Assembly: GCF_003201655.1 (NCBI RefSeq)
Contig: NZ_QJJU01000021.1
Location: 1 to 64,000, forward strand
Source of the DNA: Mycolicibacterium moriokaense
GTDB lineage: Bacteria > Actinomycetota > Actinomycetes > Mycobacteriales > Mycobacteriaceae
Reading direction: 5' to 3'
DNA length: 64,000 nt
A program made the translations under genes and the position numbers. Below, in pieces: positions 15,669 to 29,342 of this stretch. Position 1 is the stretch's first letter. Each line of letters starts with the position of its first letter. The notes under the pieces were generated by a model, which searched no databases, had not been told where the DNA came from, and worked only from the letters and a program-made list of their open reading frames with translations.

Positions 15669-16533
15669 GCACTCACCACCTTGGTGCCCGTCCCTTCGTC
15701 GGTGAACATCTCGACCAGAACGCAGTGTTCGACGCGGCCGTCAATGACGTGTGCGCTTGGCACACCTCCCGATACGGCGCGCAAGCATGCCTCGATCTTG
15801 GGCACCATGCCTGCCTCCAACCTCGGCAGCAGTTGCGTCAATGCCGCCGTGTCGATCTCGCTGACCAACGAATCCCGATCGGGCCAACTGGTGTAGAGGC
15901 CTTCGACGTCGGTGAGCATGACCAGCTTCTCGGCGCCGAGCGCCTCGGCCAGCGCGGCAGCGGCGGTGTCAGCGTTGATGTTGTGCACGACGCCGTCGGC
16001 GTCGGGCGCGATCGTCGAGATCACTGGGATACGGCCTGCGGCAATCAGATCCAGCAGGGAGTCTGCGTCGACATGCTCGACATCGCCGACAAGACCGATA
16101 TCGGTCGCAACGCCGTCGACGTTGACGCTGCGGCGTACGGCGGTGAACAGATGCGCGTCCTCGCCAGTGACCCCGACGGCGTAGGGGCCGTGCGCGTTGA
16201 TGAGGCCGACCAGCTCACGGCCGACCTGTCCGAACAGCACCATCCGGGCGACATCAAGCACCTCGGGCGTCGTCACCCGGAAGCCACCCTTGAAATCGCC
16301 CTCGATGCCAAGGCGTTTGAGCATCGCGCTGATCTGTGGACCGCCGCCGTGCACGACGACCGGGTGGATGCCGCAGTTACGCAGGAACACCATGTCGGCG
16401 GCGAACGCCGTCTTCAACGTGTCGTCCGTCATGGCGTTGCCGCCGTATTTGACCACGACGATCTTGTCGTGCAACTTCTTGAGCCACGGCAGGGCGGCGG
16501 CGAGCACCTGCGCCTTCGTCTGGGTCGCGGTCG

Positions 16534-16537
<4 letters not shown>
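15665..16537 (-). CDS. argB: Acetylglutamate kinase
   Basis: This enzyme phosphorylates N-acetylglutamate and is usually the arginine-feedback-controlled step. It has 290 residues and an amino-acid-kinase fold. It shows [10 protein letters not shown] near 27-36, [10 protein letters not shown], and the nucleotide-side segment [12 protein letters not shown]. The GTG at 16537 gives the conserved N-terminus and overlaps the argJ TGA (GTGA). An upstream in-frame extension is not conserved and was rejected. Confidence 0.96.
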
Positions 16538-18826
<2,289 letters not shown>

Positions 18827-18922
18827 TACCAGGCATCGAGGGCAGCCGCGCGGTGGAGGAGGCCGCAGCCCCGCCCGGCTCGCCGTCAGTGCCGATACAG
18901 CGGCCTAGCTTCTAGCAACCGA

Positions 18923-21408
18923 TCAGGCGCGCTGAACCGCGCCCACGCGGTCGGCAGCTGTCTTGACTGCGGCATCGCGGGCGGCGCTCGCCTCGTCCTC
19001 GGTCAACGTCCGATCGGCGGCGCGGAATCGCAGCGCCAGTGTCACCGACTTGTGGCCGTCACCGATCTGGGGGCCCGTGTACACGTCGAACAGCCGAACG
19101 TCCTCGAGCAACTCGCCCGCGCCGTCGCGCACCGCATCGACGACCGTCTGGGCGGCGACGTCCTCGCCCACGACCAAGCTGACGTCCTGGAACACCGCAG
19201 GAAACGGTGACACCGCAGGCGCTGGCATGGCCTCGGTGATCGGAATGGCGTCCAGATCCAATTCGGCCGCGCAGGTGCCCCTGGGCAGGCCGGACCGCTC
19301 CACGACGGCGGGATGCAGTTGGCCCGCGTGGCCCACAACCGTGTCACCGATCACTACCTCGGCGCAGCGGCCGGGATGCCAAGGCAGGTATTGCGCGGCC
19401 CGCAGCGTCATCTCGACGCCCGCGGCGCGGCCAATGACGCGCACCGCCTCGAACGCATCCCCTGCTTCAACCGGACGGCCAGGCCCCCACGGGCCCGCAG
19501 GTTCCCGCAGTCCTGTCAGCACAACGGCGACGTGCTGTGGCTGCCGCGGCAGCGACCCGTCGAGCATGTCAATCTCCTCGTCGGTGGGCCGACGGTCATT
19601 CGGAATACGTTCGACTGCACGGGTTCCCGCATTCGACTCGACAACCTGGGCGATCGCGAATAGCGCGACATCGACCGCACCGCGGGACACGTTGCGCCCC
19701 AAGGCTTCCAGCAGTCCCGGGAGCAGCGTCGTCGCCAGCTGCGGGCGGTCTGCTTCCAACGGGTTGAGCACCTGTGTCGCGTCGCGGCGCGGATCGTCGG
19801 CAGGCAGCCCCCACTGGTCGAACACTGCGGGGGGCAGGAACGGCGTCGGCAGTATCTCCACATAGCCGTTGAGTGCCAGGGATTTTCCGATGCTGCGGTG
19901 GCGCTTCTGGACCGGGGTGAGGCCGCGCCCGGCAGGCGCCTGTGGAATCACGGAGGGGATGGACTCGAGGCCCTCCAGCCGCAGTACCTCTTCGACGAGG
20001 TCGGCGGGCTGGCGCAGGTCGGGCCGCCAGCTCGGCGGAGTCGCCGTCACCCGGTCACCGTCGGTCACGACTTCGGCACCGATTTGGCTCAGCCTTCGTT
20101 GCGTGGTGCCGTCGGCGTAGTCGACGCCTGCGGTGCGGGCCGGCAGGTCGGCAGCCATGCTGACGGGAGGGTGCGACCAGTCTTCGCGCGGCGGGTCACC
20201 ACGCCAGTCGGTCAGCTTGGGTTCGATTGTGCCGCCTGCGATATCGGCCAACAGCCCGGCGCAACGGTCGAGCGCGGCAACCGAGACCGCCGGATCGACA
20301 AAGCGTTCGTAGCGTCGACCCGCCTCGCTGTAGAGGTGCAGGCGTCGCTGAGTGCGCGATACCGCGGCGGGATCCCACACCGCTGCCTCCAGCAGTACGT
20401 CGGTGGTGGTGTCGCGCACCTCTGTGGTGCCCGCACCCATCACACCGCCGATCGCCGCGGTCGCGATGTCGTCGACGATCAGCACGTCGCCAGGGTCGAG
20501 CTTGCGCTCGACGTCGTCGAGCGTGACGACCGTCTCCCCCGGCTCGGCGAAGCGAACCTTGAAGCCGCCCGTGATCAGGCTGCGGTCGTGGGCGTGCATC
20601 GGGTGACCCAACTCGAGCATCACGTAGTTCGTGACATCCACGGCAGGCGAGATCGCCCGAATGCCGCTCAGCAGCAGCCGTCGCTGTAACCACCACGGCG
20701 ACACCGCTGTCGGGTCGATGCCAGCGACCGGCCGAAGTCCGAACCTCAGCACACCCGTGCCCGGCTCGATGGTTACCGGAAGGGCGTCGCCATCGGCGGG
20801 CAACGCTGGTACGTCGGCGGGATCGACGTAGTCGAGGTCATAGGCGTTGGCGATCTCGCGAGCCATGCCGCGCACCGAAAGGCAGTAGCCGCGGTCCGGC
20901 GTGATCGCCAGATGGAACACCACGTCGTCGAGCCCGAGCAGGTCGGCGGCCGGTGTTCCCGGATCCGCGGTGCCTGGCGGAAGCACCAGGATGCCGGAAT
21001 GATCTGTGCCCAAGTTGAGTTCGGCCGTCGAGCAGATCATCCCGTCGGATGTGCGGCCGTACGTCTTGCGGGTCGCGATCTTGAAATCGCCCGGAAGGAC
21101 AGCGCCGGGAAGTGCCACCACAACCAGGTCGTCGACAGCGAAGTTCGTTGCCCCGCAGACGATATCGCGGGGCTCAGCTTCTCCGACGTCGACCTTGACG
21201 GCGCGAATCGGCTTCTTGAACTCAGAGAGTTCCTCGATCTCGGTGACGCGTCCGACGGTCAACGGCCCGGTGACCGGCCCGACCGGGATGATCTCCTCGA
21301 CCTCGTGGCCGATGCGGATCAGCGTCTGCTCCAGCTCGTCGGCCGACACGTCCCAGGAAGGAGCGCCTGCCTGAACAACCTCCCGCAGCCAGCTGTACGG
21401 AAGCCGCA

Positions 21409-21409
<1 letters not shown>
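18923..21409 (-). CDS. pheT: Phenylalanyl-tRNA synthetase beta subunit
   Basis: This is the large subunit of the alpha2-beta2 PheRS. It has 828 residues and contributes tRNA binding and editing. An N-terminal EMAP/tRNA-binding domain (about 40-150) precedes the B3/B4 editing region, the B5 domain (about 400-475), and a C-terminal ferredoxin-fold anticodon-binding domain ([15 protein letters not shown], about 735-828). The ATG at 21409 overlaps the last base of the pheS stop (TGATG), coupling the two subunits. It is followed by about 140 bases that hold only the argC promoter region. Confidence 0.97.
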
Positions 21410-23295
<1,886 letters not shown>

Positions 23296-23296
<1 letters not shown>

Positions 23297-24210
23297 TATG
23301 CGCTGGCTGTGCCTCCGTCTTCCTCATCGCCGCCTGGCAACTGCCTGCGAGTTTTCAAGCGGTACATGGCGAGATCGGCAGGCACACCGTCCTGTTTCGC
23401 GGTAAAGACTTGTCTGCGAAGCTGTTTGGCTGTCACGCCCAGTGTTTCGAAGTCTTCTTTGGAAATCTGTTCCAGTGTGGGCGCGGACACCACGAGTTCG
23501 CCCTTGGTGGCCCGCTCCATCACCCGTGCGGCGATGTTGACGTCCACTCCGAGCCAGTCAGAACCGATCCGCTGCGGACGGCCGGTATGGATACCGACCC
23601 GCATCCGCGGCGTATAGCCGTCCACCTCAACGCCTTTCACCGCATCACGCGCAGCGATCGCGGCGCGCACCGCGGTGACGGGTTGGGCGAACACCGCCAT
23701 GATGCCGTCGCCCATCCGCTTGACGATGTGGCCGCCCGCTTCCAATAGCGGCGGCTCGACCACCTGAGAAACGCGGCGCAACAATTTCAACATCGCATCG
23801 TCACCCGCGCTCAACGACCACGATGAGAAGCCGACAAGGTCCGTGAAGACCAGCGTCACCTCACGATTGGCAGGCTTACCCGACACCCGCTCCGTCAGCG
23901 CCTGCCACACCTGCAGCGCTCCAAGGCTCACTTCGCGTGAGGCGGCCTCACGCTCCAGCAGCCGATCTGCTGCCCTGGCGGCGGCGCGTGGACCCCCAAC
24001 ACCGTCCGCCGACAACGGGTCTCCGAAATCGGGGTCCCCCGGCAGCGCCCGACGGGCACGGCGCAGGAAAGCGACGACTGCCGGGCTGTGGTTGGTGTCC
24101 TTCAGCCACATCCTCGCCCCGGATGACCGTCGGGACTCGATCGGACGATCCGGTACCTCGTCGATTTCTCCGATATCGCCGGATCGTTCGTCGAACGACT
24201 CGACATTCAC
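23296..24210 (-). CDS. Class III adenylyl cyclase (Rv1647 type)
   Basis: This enzyme makes cAMP from ATP. It has 304 residues. An N-terminal helical region (to about 125) has no transmembrane segment. The cyclase homology domain has the first metal Asp in VFTDLVGFSSWS, the Lys and second metal Asp in HIVKRMGDGIMAVF, and the adenine/transition-state residues in WLGVDVNIAARV (Asp, Asn, Arg all present). All canonical catalytic positions therefore look intact. The GTG at 24210 has TACTCT 6 bases upstream and no Shine-Dalgarno, so the message may be leaderless. Confidence 0.88.
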
Positions 24211-24330
24211 AGCGCAAGAGTATGTGGCGCTTCTCGCGATCGGCAATCGAGCGACGAACGGGCTGGTCACAAGCGTGTGGCGCGTCGGTAGCCGGTACGT
24301 AACAGTCCGCCGCCACACGCAGGCAAATGA

Positions 24331-24359
24331 TAGACAACGTGCGTTGTCAAGTTTATCGT
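24331..24359 (+). promoter_or_regulatory. Promoter with palindromic operator for the DUF2236/acyl-CoA dehydrogenase operon
   Basis: A -35 TAGACA (24331-24336) and -10 TATCGT (24354-24359) are 17 bases apart, and the -10 ends 6 bases before the GTG at 24366. A 16-base inverted repeat GACAACG-TG-CGTTGTC (24333-24348) covers the -35 and half of the spacer. That is the position expected of a repressor operator, of a form common for TetR-type proteins. No regulator gene is adjacent, so the repressor is unknown. Confidence 0.55.
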
Positions 24360-24365
24360 TGACCC

Positions 24366-25388
24366 GTGCGTTCAACGACGACCGCCAGCGCCGGCGGGCC
24401 ACTGGGCCCCGACTCACTGACGTGGAAGTACTTCGGTGACCTGCGCACCGGAATGCTCGGCGTGTGGATCGGTGCGATTCAGAACATGTATCCCGAACTC
24501 GGTGCCGGCGTCGAGGACCACTCCATCCTGCTGCGCGAGCCGCTGCAGCGAGTCGCACGCTCGGTGTATCCGATCATGGGCGTGGTCTACGACGGCGACC
24601 GCGCCGCGCAGACCGGACATCAGATCAAGAGCTACCACAAGACGATCAAAGGCATCGACGGCGAGGGTCGTCGCTATCACGCGCTGAATCCCGAGACCTT
24701 CTACTGGGCGCACGCCACCTTCTTCATGCTGATCATCAAGACCGCTGAGTACTTCTGCGGTGGCCTGACCGAGGCCGAGAAGCGCCAGCTGTTCGACGAG
24801 CACGTGCAGTGGTACGAGATGTACGGGATGAGCATGCGGCCGGTGCCCGACACGTGGGAGGAATTCCAGGCGTACTGGGATCGCAAGTGCAGCGAAGAAC
24901 TCGAGATAAACAAGGCCACCCTGGACATCTTCACCATCCGCATCCCCAAACCGTGGTTCGTGCTGATGCCGACACCGATCTGGGATCAGTTATTCAGGCC
25001 GATGGTCAGCGCGCAGCGCTGGATCGCGGCCGGGCTGTTCGACGACGCGGTGCGCGAGAAGGCGGGCATGCGGTGGACACCCGGCGACGAGGTGCTGCTG
25101 CGGATATTCGGCAAGCTCGTCGAGATGGCGTTCGTCGTGGTGCCAGACGAGATCCGGCTTCATCCGCGCGCGCTGGCCGCCTACCGCCGCGCAAGCGGCC
25201 ACATGCCTGAGGACGCGCCGCTGGTCGAGGCACCCGCGTTCATGTCGCCGCCGCGCGACCGGCGTGACATGCCCATGCATTACGTCCCGCCGCGCAAGAC
25301 ACTGCTCGATCGGGCCGGCTCCCTGGTGCACACCACGTTCTCTTTGGCGGGGCTGCGGCCGGCGCGTGGACGCGGTAAGGCAGCCTGA
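24366..25388 (+). CDS. DUF2236 / MpaB-type oxygenase family protein (Rv1645c type)
   Basis: This 340-residue protein has the conserved pattern of the DUF2236 (latex-clearing/MpaB-like) family. It has an RD-type N-terminal helix bundle, VYDGDRAAQTGHQIKSYHK with conserved His, and HALNPETFYWAHATFF, where His and Arg could ligate haem b or another cofactor. Substrate is unknown. The GTG at 24366 fits the promoter with no leader. It is followed 4 bases later by an acyl-CoA dehydrogenase gene, so both may act on a lipid or acyl substrate. Confidence 0.82.
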   Translation: MRSTTTASAGGPLGPDSLTWKYFGDLRTGMLGVWIGAIQNMYPELGAGVEDHSILLREPLQRVARSVYPIMGVVYDGDRAAQTGHQIKSYHKTIKGIDGEGRRYHALNPETFYWAHATFFMLIIKTAEYFCGGLTEAEKRQLFDEHVQWYEMYGMSMRPVPDTWEEFQAYWDRKCSEELEINKATLDIFTIRIPKPWFVLMPTPIWDQLFRPMVSAQRWIAAGLFDDAVREKAGMRWTPGDEVLLRIFGKLVEMAFVVVPDEIRLHPRALAAYRRASGHMPEDAPLVEAPAFMSPPRDRRDMPMHYVPPRKTLLDRAGSLVHTTFSLAGLRPARGRGKAA

Positions 25389-25392
25389 ACGC

Positions 25393-26625
25393 ATGCTGGA
25401 ATGGTCTGACGTCGACATCGCTGTGCGCGACGCCGTTCGCGAGTTCATCGACAAGGAGATTCGCCCCCATGTCGACGAGCTGGAAAGCGGCGACATGGAG
25501 CCCTACCCGATCATCCGCAAGCTGTTCGCGACGTTCGGCATCGCCGATATGGCGCGCGATTCGCTCAACAAACGGCTCGCCCGGTTGCGCGAGGGCGGTG
25601 AATCCTCCGGCAAGGCGTCTTCCGGCGGCATGTTCGGCGACGGCTCCGGGGGTGGCATGGGCTTCGTGGTGGTCAGCGAGCTCTGCCGGGTGTCGATGGG
25701 CATCGTCACGGGAATGGGTGTCTCCCTGGGTCTGACAGTGCCAACCATCCAGGGCCGCGGCACGCTCGCGCAGCAAGAGCGTTGGCTGCCAGACCTGGTC
25801 ACCTATGACAAGGTCGGCGCGTGGGCGATCACCGAACCGGACTCCGGCTCGGACGCGTTCGGCGGGATGAAGTCCTACGTGGTGCGCGACGGCGACAACT
25901 ACATCCTCAACGGGCAGAAGACCTTCATCACCAACGGTCCCGACGCCGACGTGGTGGTGGTGTACGCAAAGCTCGATGAACTCGGCGTCGACAAGCGCGA
26001 CCGCAAGGTGCTGACGTTCGTGCTCGACCGCGGCATGGAGGGCTTCGTCCAGTCAAAGCCGTTCCGCAAGATGGGCATTCACAGCTCACGCACCGGCGAG
26101 TTGTTCTTCAGCAACGTGCGGCTGGGTCGCGACCGGCTGCTCGGTGAAACCGAGGACAACGCCGCGGGTGATGGACGGGCCAGCGCTCGGTCGAGCTTCT
26201 CGACCGAGCGCATCGGGGTCGCGGCGATGGCGCTCGGCGTCATCGAGGAGTGCCTGCGGCTGTGTGTCGACTACGCCAAGAGCCGCAGGCTGTGGGGCCA
26301 GGAGATCGGGCAGTTCCAACTCATCCAGCTCAAGCTGGCCAATATGGAAGTTGCCCGAATGAACGTCCGCAACATACTGTTTCGGGTGATCGAGTCGGCC
26401 CAGGCTGGTAAGCCGATCTCGCTGCCCGAGGCGTCGGCGATCAAGTGGTACTGCTCGCAGGCTGCCACCGACGTCGCGATGGACGCGGTGCAGTTGTTCG
26501 GCGGCAACGGATATATGACGGAGTATCGGGTGGAGCAGCTGGCCCGCGACGCCAAGTCGCTGATGATCTACGCGGGCAGCAACGAGGTGCAGATCACGCA
26601 CGTCGCCAGGGGGTTGCTCAGTTAG
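25393..26625 (+). CDS. Acyl-CoA dehydrogenase
   Basis: This FAD-dependent enzyme (410 residues) introduces an alpha-beta double bond in an acyl-CoA. The FAD/substrate segments WAITEPDSGSDAFGGM, DAVQLFGGNGYMTEY and a C-terminal YAGSNEVQ are present. The usual catalytic Glu of the C-terminal YEG motif is Ala (A394). Instead FSTERIG (Glu272) sits where isovaleryl- and long-chain-type enzymes keep their base. Residues 67-90 are a glycine/serine-rich insertion. The start at 25393 is just after the oxygenase stop, so the genes are co-transcribed. Confidence 0.9.
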   Translation: MLEWSDVDIAVRDAVREFIDKEIRPHVDELESGDMEPYPIIRKLFATFGIADMARDSLNKRLARLREGGESSGKASSGGMFGDGSGGGMGFVVVSELCRVSMGIVTGMGVSLGLTVPTIQGRGTLAQQERWLPDLVTYDKVGAWAITEPDSGSDAFGGMKSYVVRDGDNYILNGQKTFITNGPDADVVVVYAKLDELGVDKRDRKVLTFVLDRGMEGFVQSKPFRKMGIHSSRTGELFFSNVRLGRDRLLGETEDNAAGDGRASARSSFSTERIGVAAMALGVIEECLRLCVDYAKSRRLWGQEIGQFQLIQLKLANMEVARMNVRNILFRVIESAQAGKPISLPEASAIKWYCSQAATDVAMDAVQLFGGNGYMTEYRVEQLARDAKSLMIYAGSNEVQITHVARGLLS

Positions 26626-26687
26626 CGCCAGCAGACGTAAAGGCCCCCGACACGCCGGAAAACGGGTGCTTTTGCGTCTGCTCGCGC
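26625..26687 (+). terminator. Long palindromic element between convergent genes, probable bidirectional terminator
   Basis: The whole gap between the dehydrogenase and tsnR stops folds into a hairpin. AGCAGACGTAAA at 26630-26641 pairs with TTTGCGTCTGCT at 26671-26682 with one mismatch, and inner GCCCCC/GGGTGC-like arms extend the stem. T-runs occur on both sides. It could end transcripts from both directions. The form (GCGAGCAGACGCAAA-type ends) also resembles dispersed palindromic intergenic elements of mycobacteria. Confidence 0.6.
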
Positions 26688-27433
26688 TATGAAAGTCGGT
26701 GCGCGCGTGCGCTTTGGTAGAGGCAGATCGAGGCGGCGGACGCCACATTGAGGCTCTCGGCGCTGCCTGGCATCGGTATAGAAACCCGATGCGTCGCCAT
26801 TTTCGCCAATTCACTTGGCAGACCGTGTGATTCCGGTCCGAACAGCCATGCCATCGGCTGGGACAACTCGACGTCGTCCAGCGACACTTCGCCGTCGACC
26901 GTCGTCGCCAGCACACGCAGGCCCGAGTCCACCAGTGCCGCAACCGCGCTGAGGGCGTCGGCCTCAGCCACCACCGGGATCGAGAAGATGCTGCCCGCCG
27001 ACGCCCGTAGACATTTTCCGTTGTAGGGGTCGACGCTGTGCCCGGCCAACACCACGGCGTCGGCACCCATCGCGTCGGCGATGCGGATCAGCGTGCCCGC
27101 ATTGCCAGGTTCGGAGATCTCCACCGCAACGGCCACCAGCCGCGGCGACGCGGCGAGCACATCATCGAGACCAGTCTCAGGCACCGAACACACTGCCACC
27201 AGTCCGACCGGAGTCACCGTGTCCGACAACGCCTTTGCGGCGCGCTCGGTCACCAGGTGAACCGGGGCATCGGTCAGCATGCCGCCGAAGCGGGCCATCG
27301 CGGCTTCGGTCACGAAAACCTCAGATACCAGTCCGCGCCGCAACGCTGCCTCGACGAGATTGGGTCCCTCGGCGAGAAAGCGGGCGGCGCGGCGTCGTCC
27401 GACGTGGCGGTGCAGCTTAACCGCCGCCGCCAC
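26687..27433 (-). CDS. tsnR: SpoU/TrmH family RNA 2'-O-methyltransferase
   Basis: This probable 23S rRNA (or tRNA) ribose methyltransferase corresponds to Rv1644 in position. With the GTG at 27433 it has 248 residues. The N-terminal segment KLHRHVGRRRAARFLAEGPNLVEAAL is the substrate-binding domain. The C-terminal knotted domain has ISEPGNAGTLIRIADA, LFGPESHGLP and IPMPGSAESLNVASAASICLY. Homology may begin slightly earlier, but only a CTG is available at 27460 next to the rplT stop. It follows rplT in the same operon. Confidence 0.85.
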   Translation of the reverse strand: MAAAVKLHRHVGRRRAARFLAEGPNLVEAALRRGLVSEVFVTEAAMARFGGMLTDAPVHLVTERAAKALSDTVTPVGLVAVCSVPETGLDDVLAASPRLVAVAVEISEPGNAGTLIRIADAMGADAVVLAGHSVDPYNGKCLRASAGSIFSIPVVAEADALSAVAALVDSGLRVLATTVDGEVSLDDVELSQPMAWLFGPESHGLPSELAKMATHRVSIPMPGSAESLNVASAASICLYQSARAHRLS

Positions 27434-27456
27434 CCGGTCAGAGCGCTCGGTGAGCG

Positions 27457-27846
27457 TCAGGCAGCCTCGCCCGACGGCGCGTTGACATCCTCGGGCAGCG
27501 CGCCCTTGGCGACCTCCACCAGCGCGGTGAAGGCGGCGGGGTCGCTTACGGCGATCTCGGCGAGGTTCTTGCGGTCCACCTCGACGCCTGCGGCCTTCAG
27601 GCCCTGGATGAGCCGGTTGTACGTGATGTCGTTGGCGCGGGCCGCGGCGTTGATCCGGGAGATCCACAGCTTGCGGAACTCGCCCTTACGGGCACGCCGG
27701 TCCCGGTAGGCATAGGTCAATGAATGCAGCTGCTGCTCTTTAGCTTTGCGATACAGCCGCGACCGCTGACCGCGGTATCCCTTGGATGCCTTGAGTACTG
27801 TGCGCCGCTTCTTCTGAGCGTTGACTGCGCGCTTTACGCGTGCCAT
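27457..27846 (-). CDS. rplT: 50S ribosomal protein L20
   Basis: This 129-residue large-subunit assembly protein is very basic at the N-terminus ([20 protein letters not shown]), with the conserved [21 protein letters not shown] segment. In many bacteria it represses its own operon by binding the leader or internal RNA. It is third in infC-rpmI-rplT, which continues to tsnR. Its C-terminal tail of about 10 residues after the conserved core is acidic, as in other actinobacteria. Confidence 0.97.
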   Translation of the reverse strand: MARVKRAVNAQKKRRTVLKASKGYRGQRSRLYRKAKEQQLHSLTYAYRDRRARKGEFRKLWISRINAAARANDITYNRLIQGLKAAGVEVDRKNLAEIAVSDPAAFTALVEVAKGALPEDVNAPSGEAA

Positions 27847-27889
27847 GAGAGTGTTCCTATTCGTTCTGGTCGTACGGGCTTAGGGCTGC

Positions 27890-28084
27890 TCAGCCGTTCA
27901 GGAGCTTGTTGACGCGCTTGCGGTCGTTGGCCGCCACCTCGGTGCGACCGTCGAGCCGCCGGGTGCGCTTGGTCGGCTTGTGCTCAAGCAGGTGCCGACG
28001 GTTGGCCTTCTGGCGCACGATCTTGCCGGTTCCGGTGCGTCGGAACCGCTTCGAAGCGCCACTATGGGTCTTCGCCTTTGGCAT
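27890..28084 (-). CDS. rpmI: 50S ribosomal protein L35
   Basis: This 64-residue basic large-subunit protein begins [20 protein letters not shown] and has the [16 protein letters not shown] core. It sits between infC and rplT with short gaps (9 and 43 bases), the usual IF3-L35-L20 order. Confidence 0.97.
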   Translation of the reverse strand: MPKAKTHSGASKRFRRTGTGKIVRQKANRRHLLEHKPTKRTRRLDGRTEVAANDRKRVNKLLNG

Positions 28085-28093
28085 TGATGTCCT

Positions 28094-28744
28094 CTAGTTC
28101 TGTGATGTATCGGTCTGCGATACGTCTTGGTCTTCGGTTGCCGCCGCCGTCGCCGTCGCGGGGGCCGGGGCGGGTTCTACCCGCCGAGCCGGCGGTGCAT
28201 CGGCGTCGTGCGCGGCCTTGGCGCGAGTCTTCGCGCCGCGGTGCGGTGCCAGCACCATCGTCATGTTGCGGCCGTCCTGCTTGGCGGACGTCTCGATGAA
28301 GCCGTAGTCGGCGACATCGGCGCCAAGCCGTTGCAGGAGCCGGTAGCCCAACTCGGGCCTCGACTGCTCGCGTCCGCGGAACATGATCGTCACCTTGACC
28401 TTCGACCCCGCCTCGAGGAAGCGGACGACGTGACCCTTCTTGGTCTCGTAGTCGTGCGGGTCGATCTTGGGTCGCAGCTTCTGTTCCTTGACGACGGTCT
28501 GCTGCTGGTTTTTGCGAGACTCGCGGGCCTTCTGCGCCGCCTCGTACTTGTACTTGCCGTAGTCCATGATCTTGCAAACCGGCGGTTTGGCGTCTGGAGC
28601 TACTTCTACAAGGTCGAGATCGGCGTCCGCGGCCACGCGGAGGGCGTCTTCGATGCGCACAATGCCTACTTGCTCACCACCTGGTCCGATCAGGCGGACT
28701 TCGGGTACGCGGATGCGCTCGTTGACGCGGGTCTCAGTGCTGAT
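28094..28744 (-). CDS. infC: Translation initiation factor IF-3, rare AUC start
   Basis: IF-3 binds the 30S subunit and rejects incorrect start codons. It has about 216 residues: an N-domain with [19 protein letters not shown], a linker, and a C-domain to about residue 170, then an Ala/Pro-rich acidic tail typical of mycobacteria. I place the start at AUC (28742-28744), directly after a perfect AGGAGG (28749-28754) with 4 bases spacing. The protein then begins with the conserved [11 protein letters not shown]. An in-frame ATG at 28777 lacks such a site. Rare start codons on infC let IF-3 repress its own synthesis, as in other bacteria. Confidence 0.9.
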   Translation of the reverse strand: MSTETRVNERIRVPEVRLIGPGGEQVGIVRIEDALRVAADADLDLVEVAPDAKPPVCKIMDYGKYKYEAAQKARESRKNQQQTVVKEQKLRPKIDPHDYETKKGHVVRFLEAGSKVKVTIMFRGREQSRPELGYRLLQRLGADVADYGFIETSAKQDGRNMTMVLAPHRGAKTRAKAAHDADAPPARRVEPAPAPATATAAATEDQDVSQTDTSQN

Positions 28745-28955
28745 GGGGCCTCCTATGTTGTCCTCGAGGAACCCCAAACCATCAGCGCTCTGCTCAAACG
28801 AACAGAAAAGCCCTGCTCAAAGCAGGGCCCATAGCCGACCAGGACAGGCATCGGATGCCTGTGACCGGACCGCTGTACCGGTATGGTCAGCGGTGGGAGT
28901 GGGACTCCACTTGCTGTCCCTGGCGTACGCCGGGACGGTCGCGCATGCGAGTCTA
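28745..28955 (-). promoter_or_regulatory. infC leader with attenuator-like terminator hairpin
   Basis: On the minus strand a -10-like TAGACT (preceded by TGC) at 28950-28955 starts a leader of about 200 bases. It contains hairpins (CAGGCAT-CCG-ATGCCTG at about 28846-28862) and then GCCCTGC-TTTGA-GCAGGGC (28810-28828), followed at once by TTTTCTGTT. That last structure is a textbook intrinsic terminator about 60 bases before infC. This suggests transcription attenuation of infC-rpmI-rplT, perhaps sensed by L20 or another factor. Confidence 0.65.
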
Positions 28956-28961
28956 GCAGGC

Positions 28962-29297
28962 ATGACCGAGCTTCCTGACATCCGTGAGCTGGCCGATGTT
29001 CCCGCGGTGGAGGTGATCACCCGGTCGGCCGTGATGCTGATGAGCGCCGCCGCGGAGAAGCTGGGGCTCTCGGCCGAGGACCCCGACGAAAGCCGGCATC
29101 GCGATCTCGACGAGGCGCGCAGACTGATCACCGCGCTGGCCGGGTTGGTCACCGCCTCTGCCGAGTACCTGGGACCGCATGCGGGTCCGGTTCGCGACGG
29201 GCTGAAGACACTGCAATTGGCATTCCGCGAATCCAGCGCGGCACCTGACGAACCCGGGCAGGGCCCAGGCGAGAAGTTCACTGGGCCCGTCTGGTAG
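28962..29297 (+). CDS. DUF1844 family protein
   Basis: This 111-residue cytosolic protein of unknown function begins MTELPDIRELADVPAVEVITRS. It has the DUF1844 pattern: a helix AVMLMSAAAEKLGLS, an acidic loop, then RDLDEARRLITALAGLVTAS and a final amphipathic helix. The ATG at 28962 is divergent from infC and lies only a few bases from its -10 element. A longer upstream reading frame runs through the infC gene and is not conserved. Confidence 0.8.
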   Translation: MTELPDIRELADVPAVEVITRSAVMLMSAAAEKLGLSAEDPDESRHRDLDEARRLITALAGLVTASAEYLGPHAGPVRDGLKTLQLAFRESSAAPDEPGQGPGEKFTGPVW

Positions 29298-29342
29298 CCA
29301 GTCACAACCATTTCCAGGATTAAGCGAATATCCTCGCGGCCT

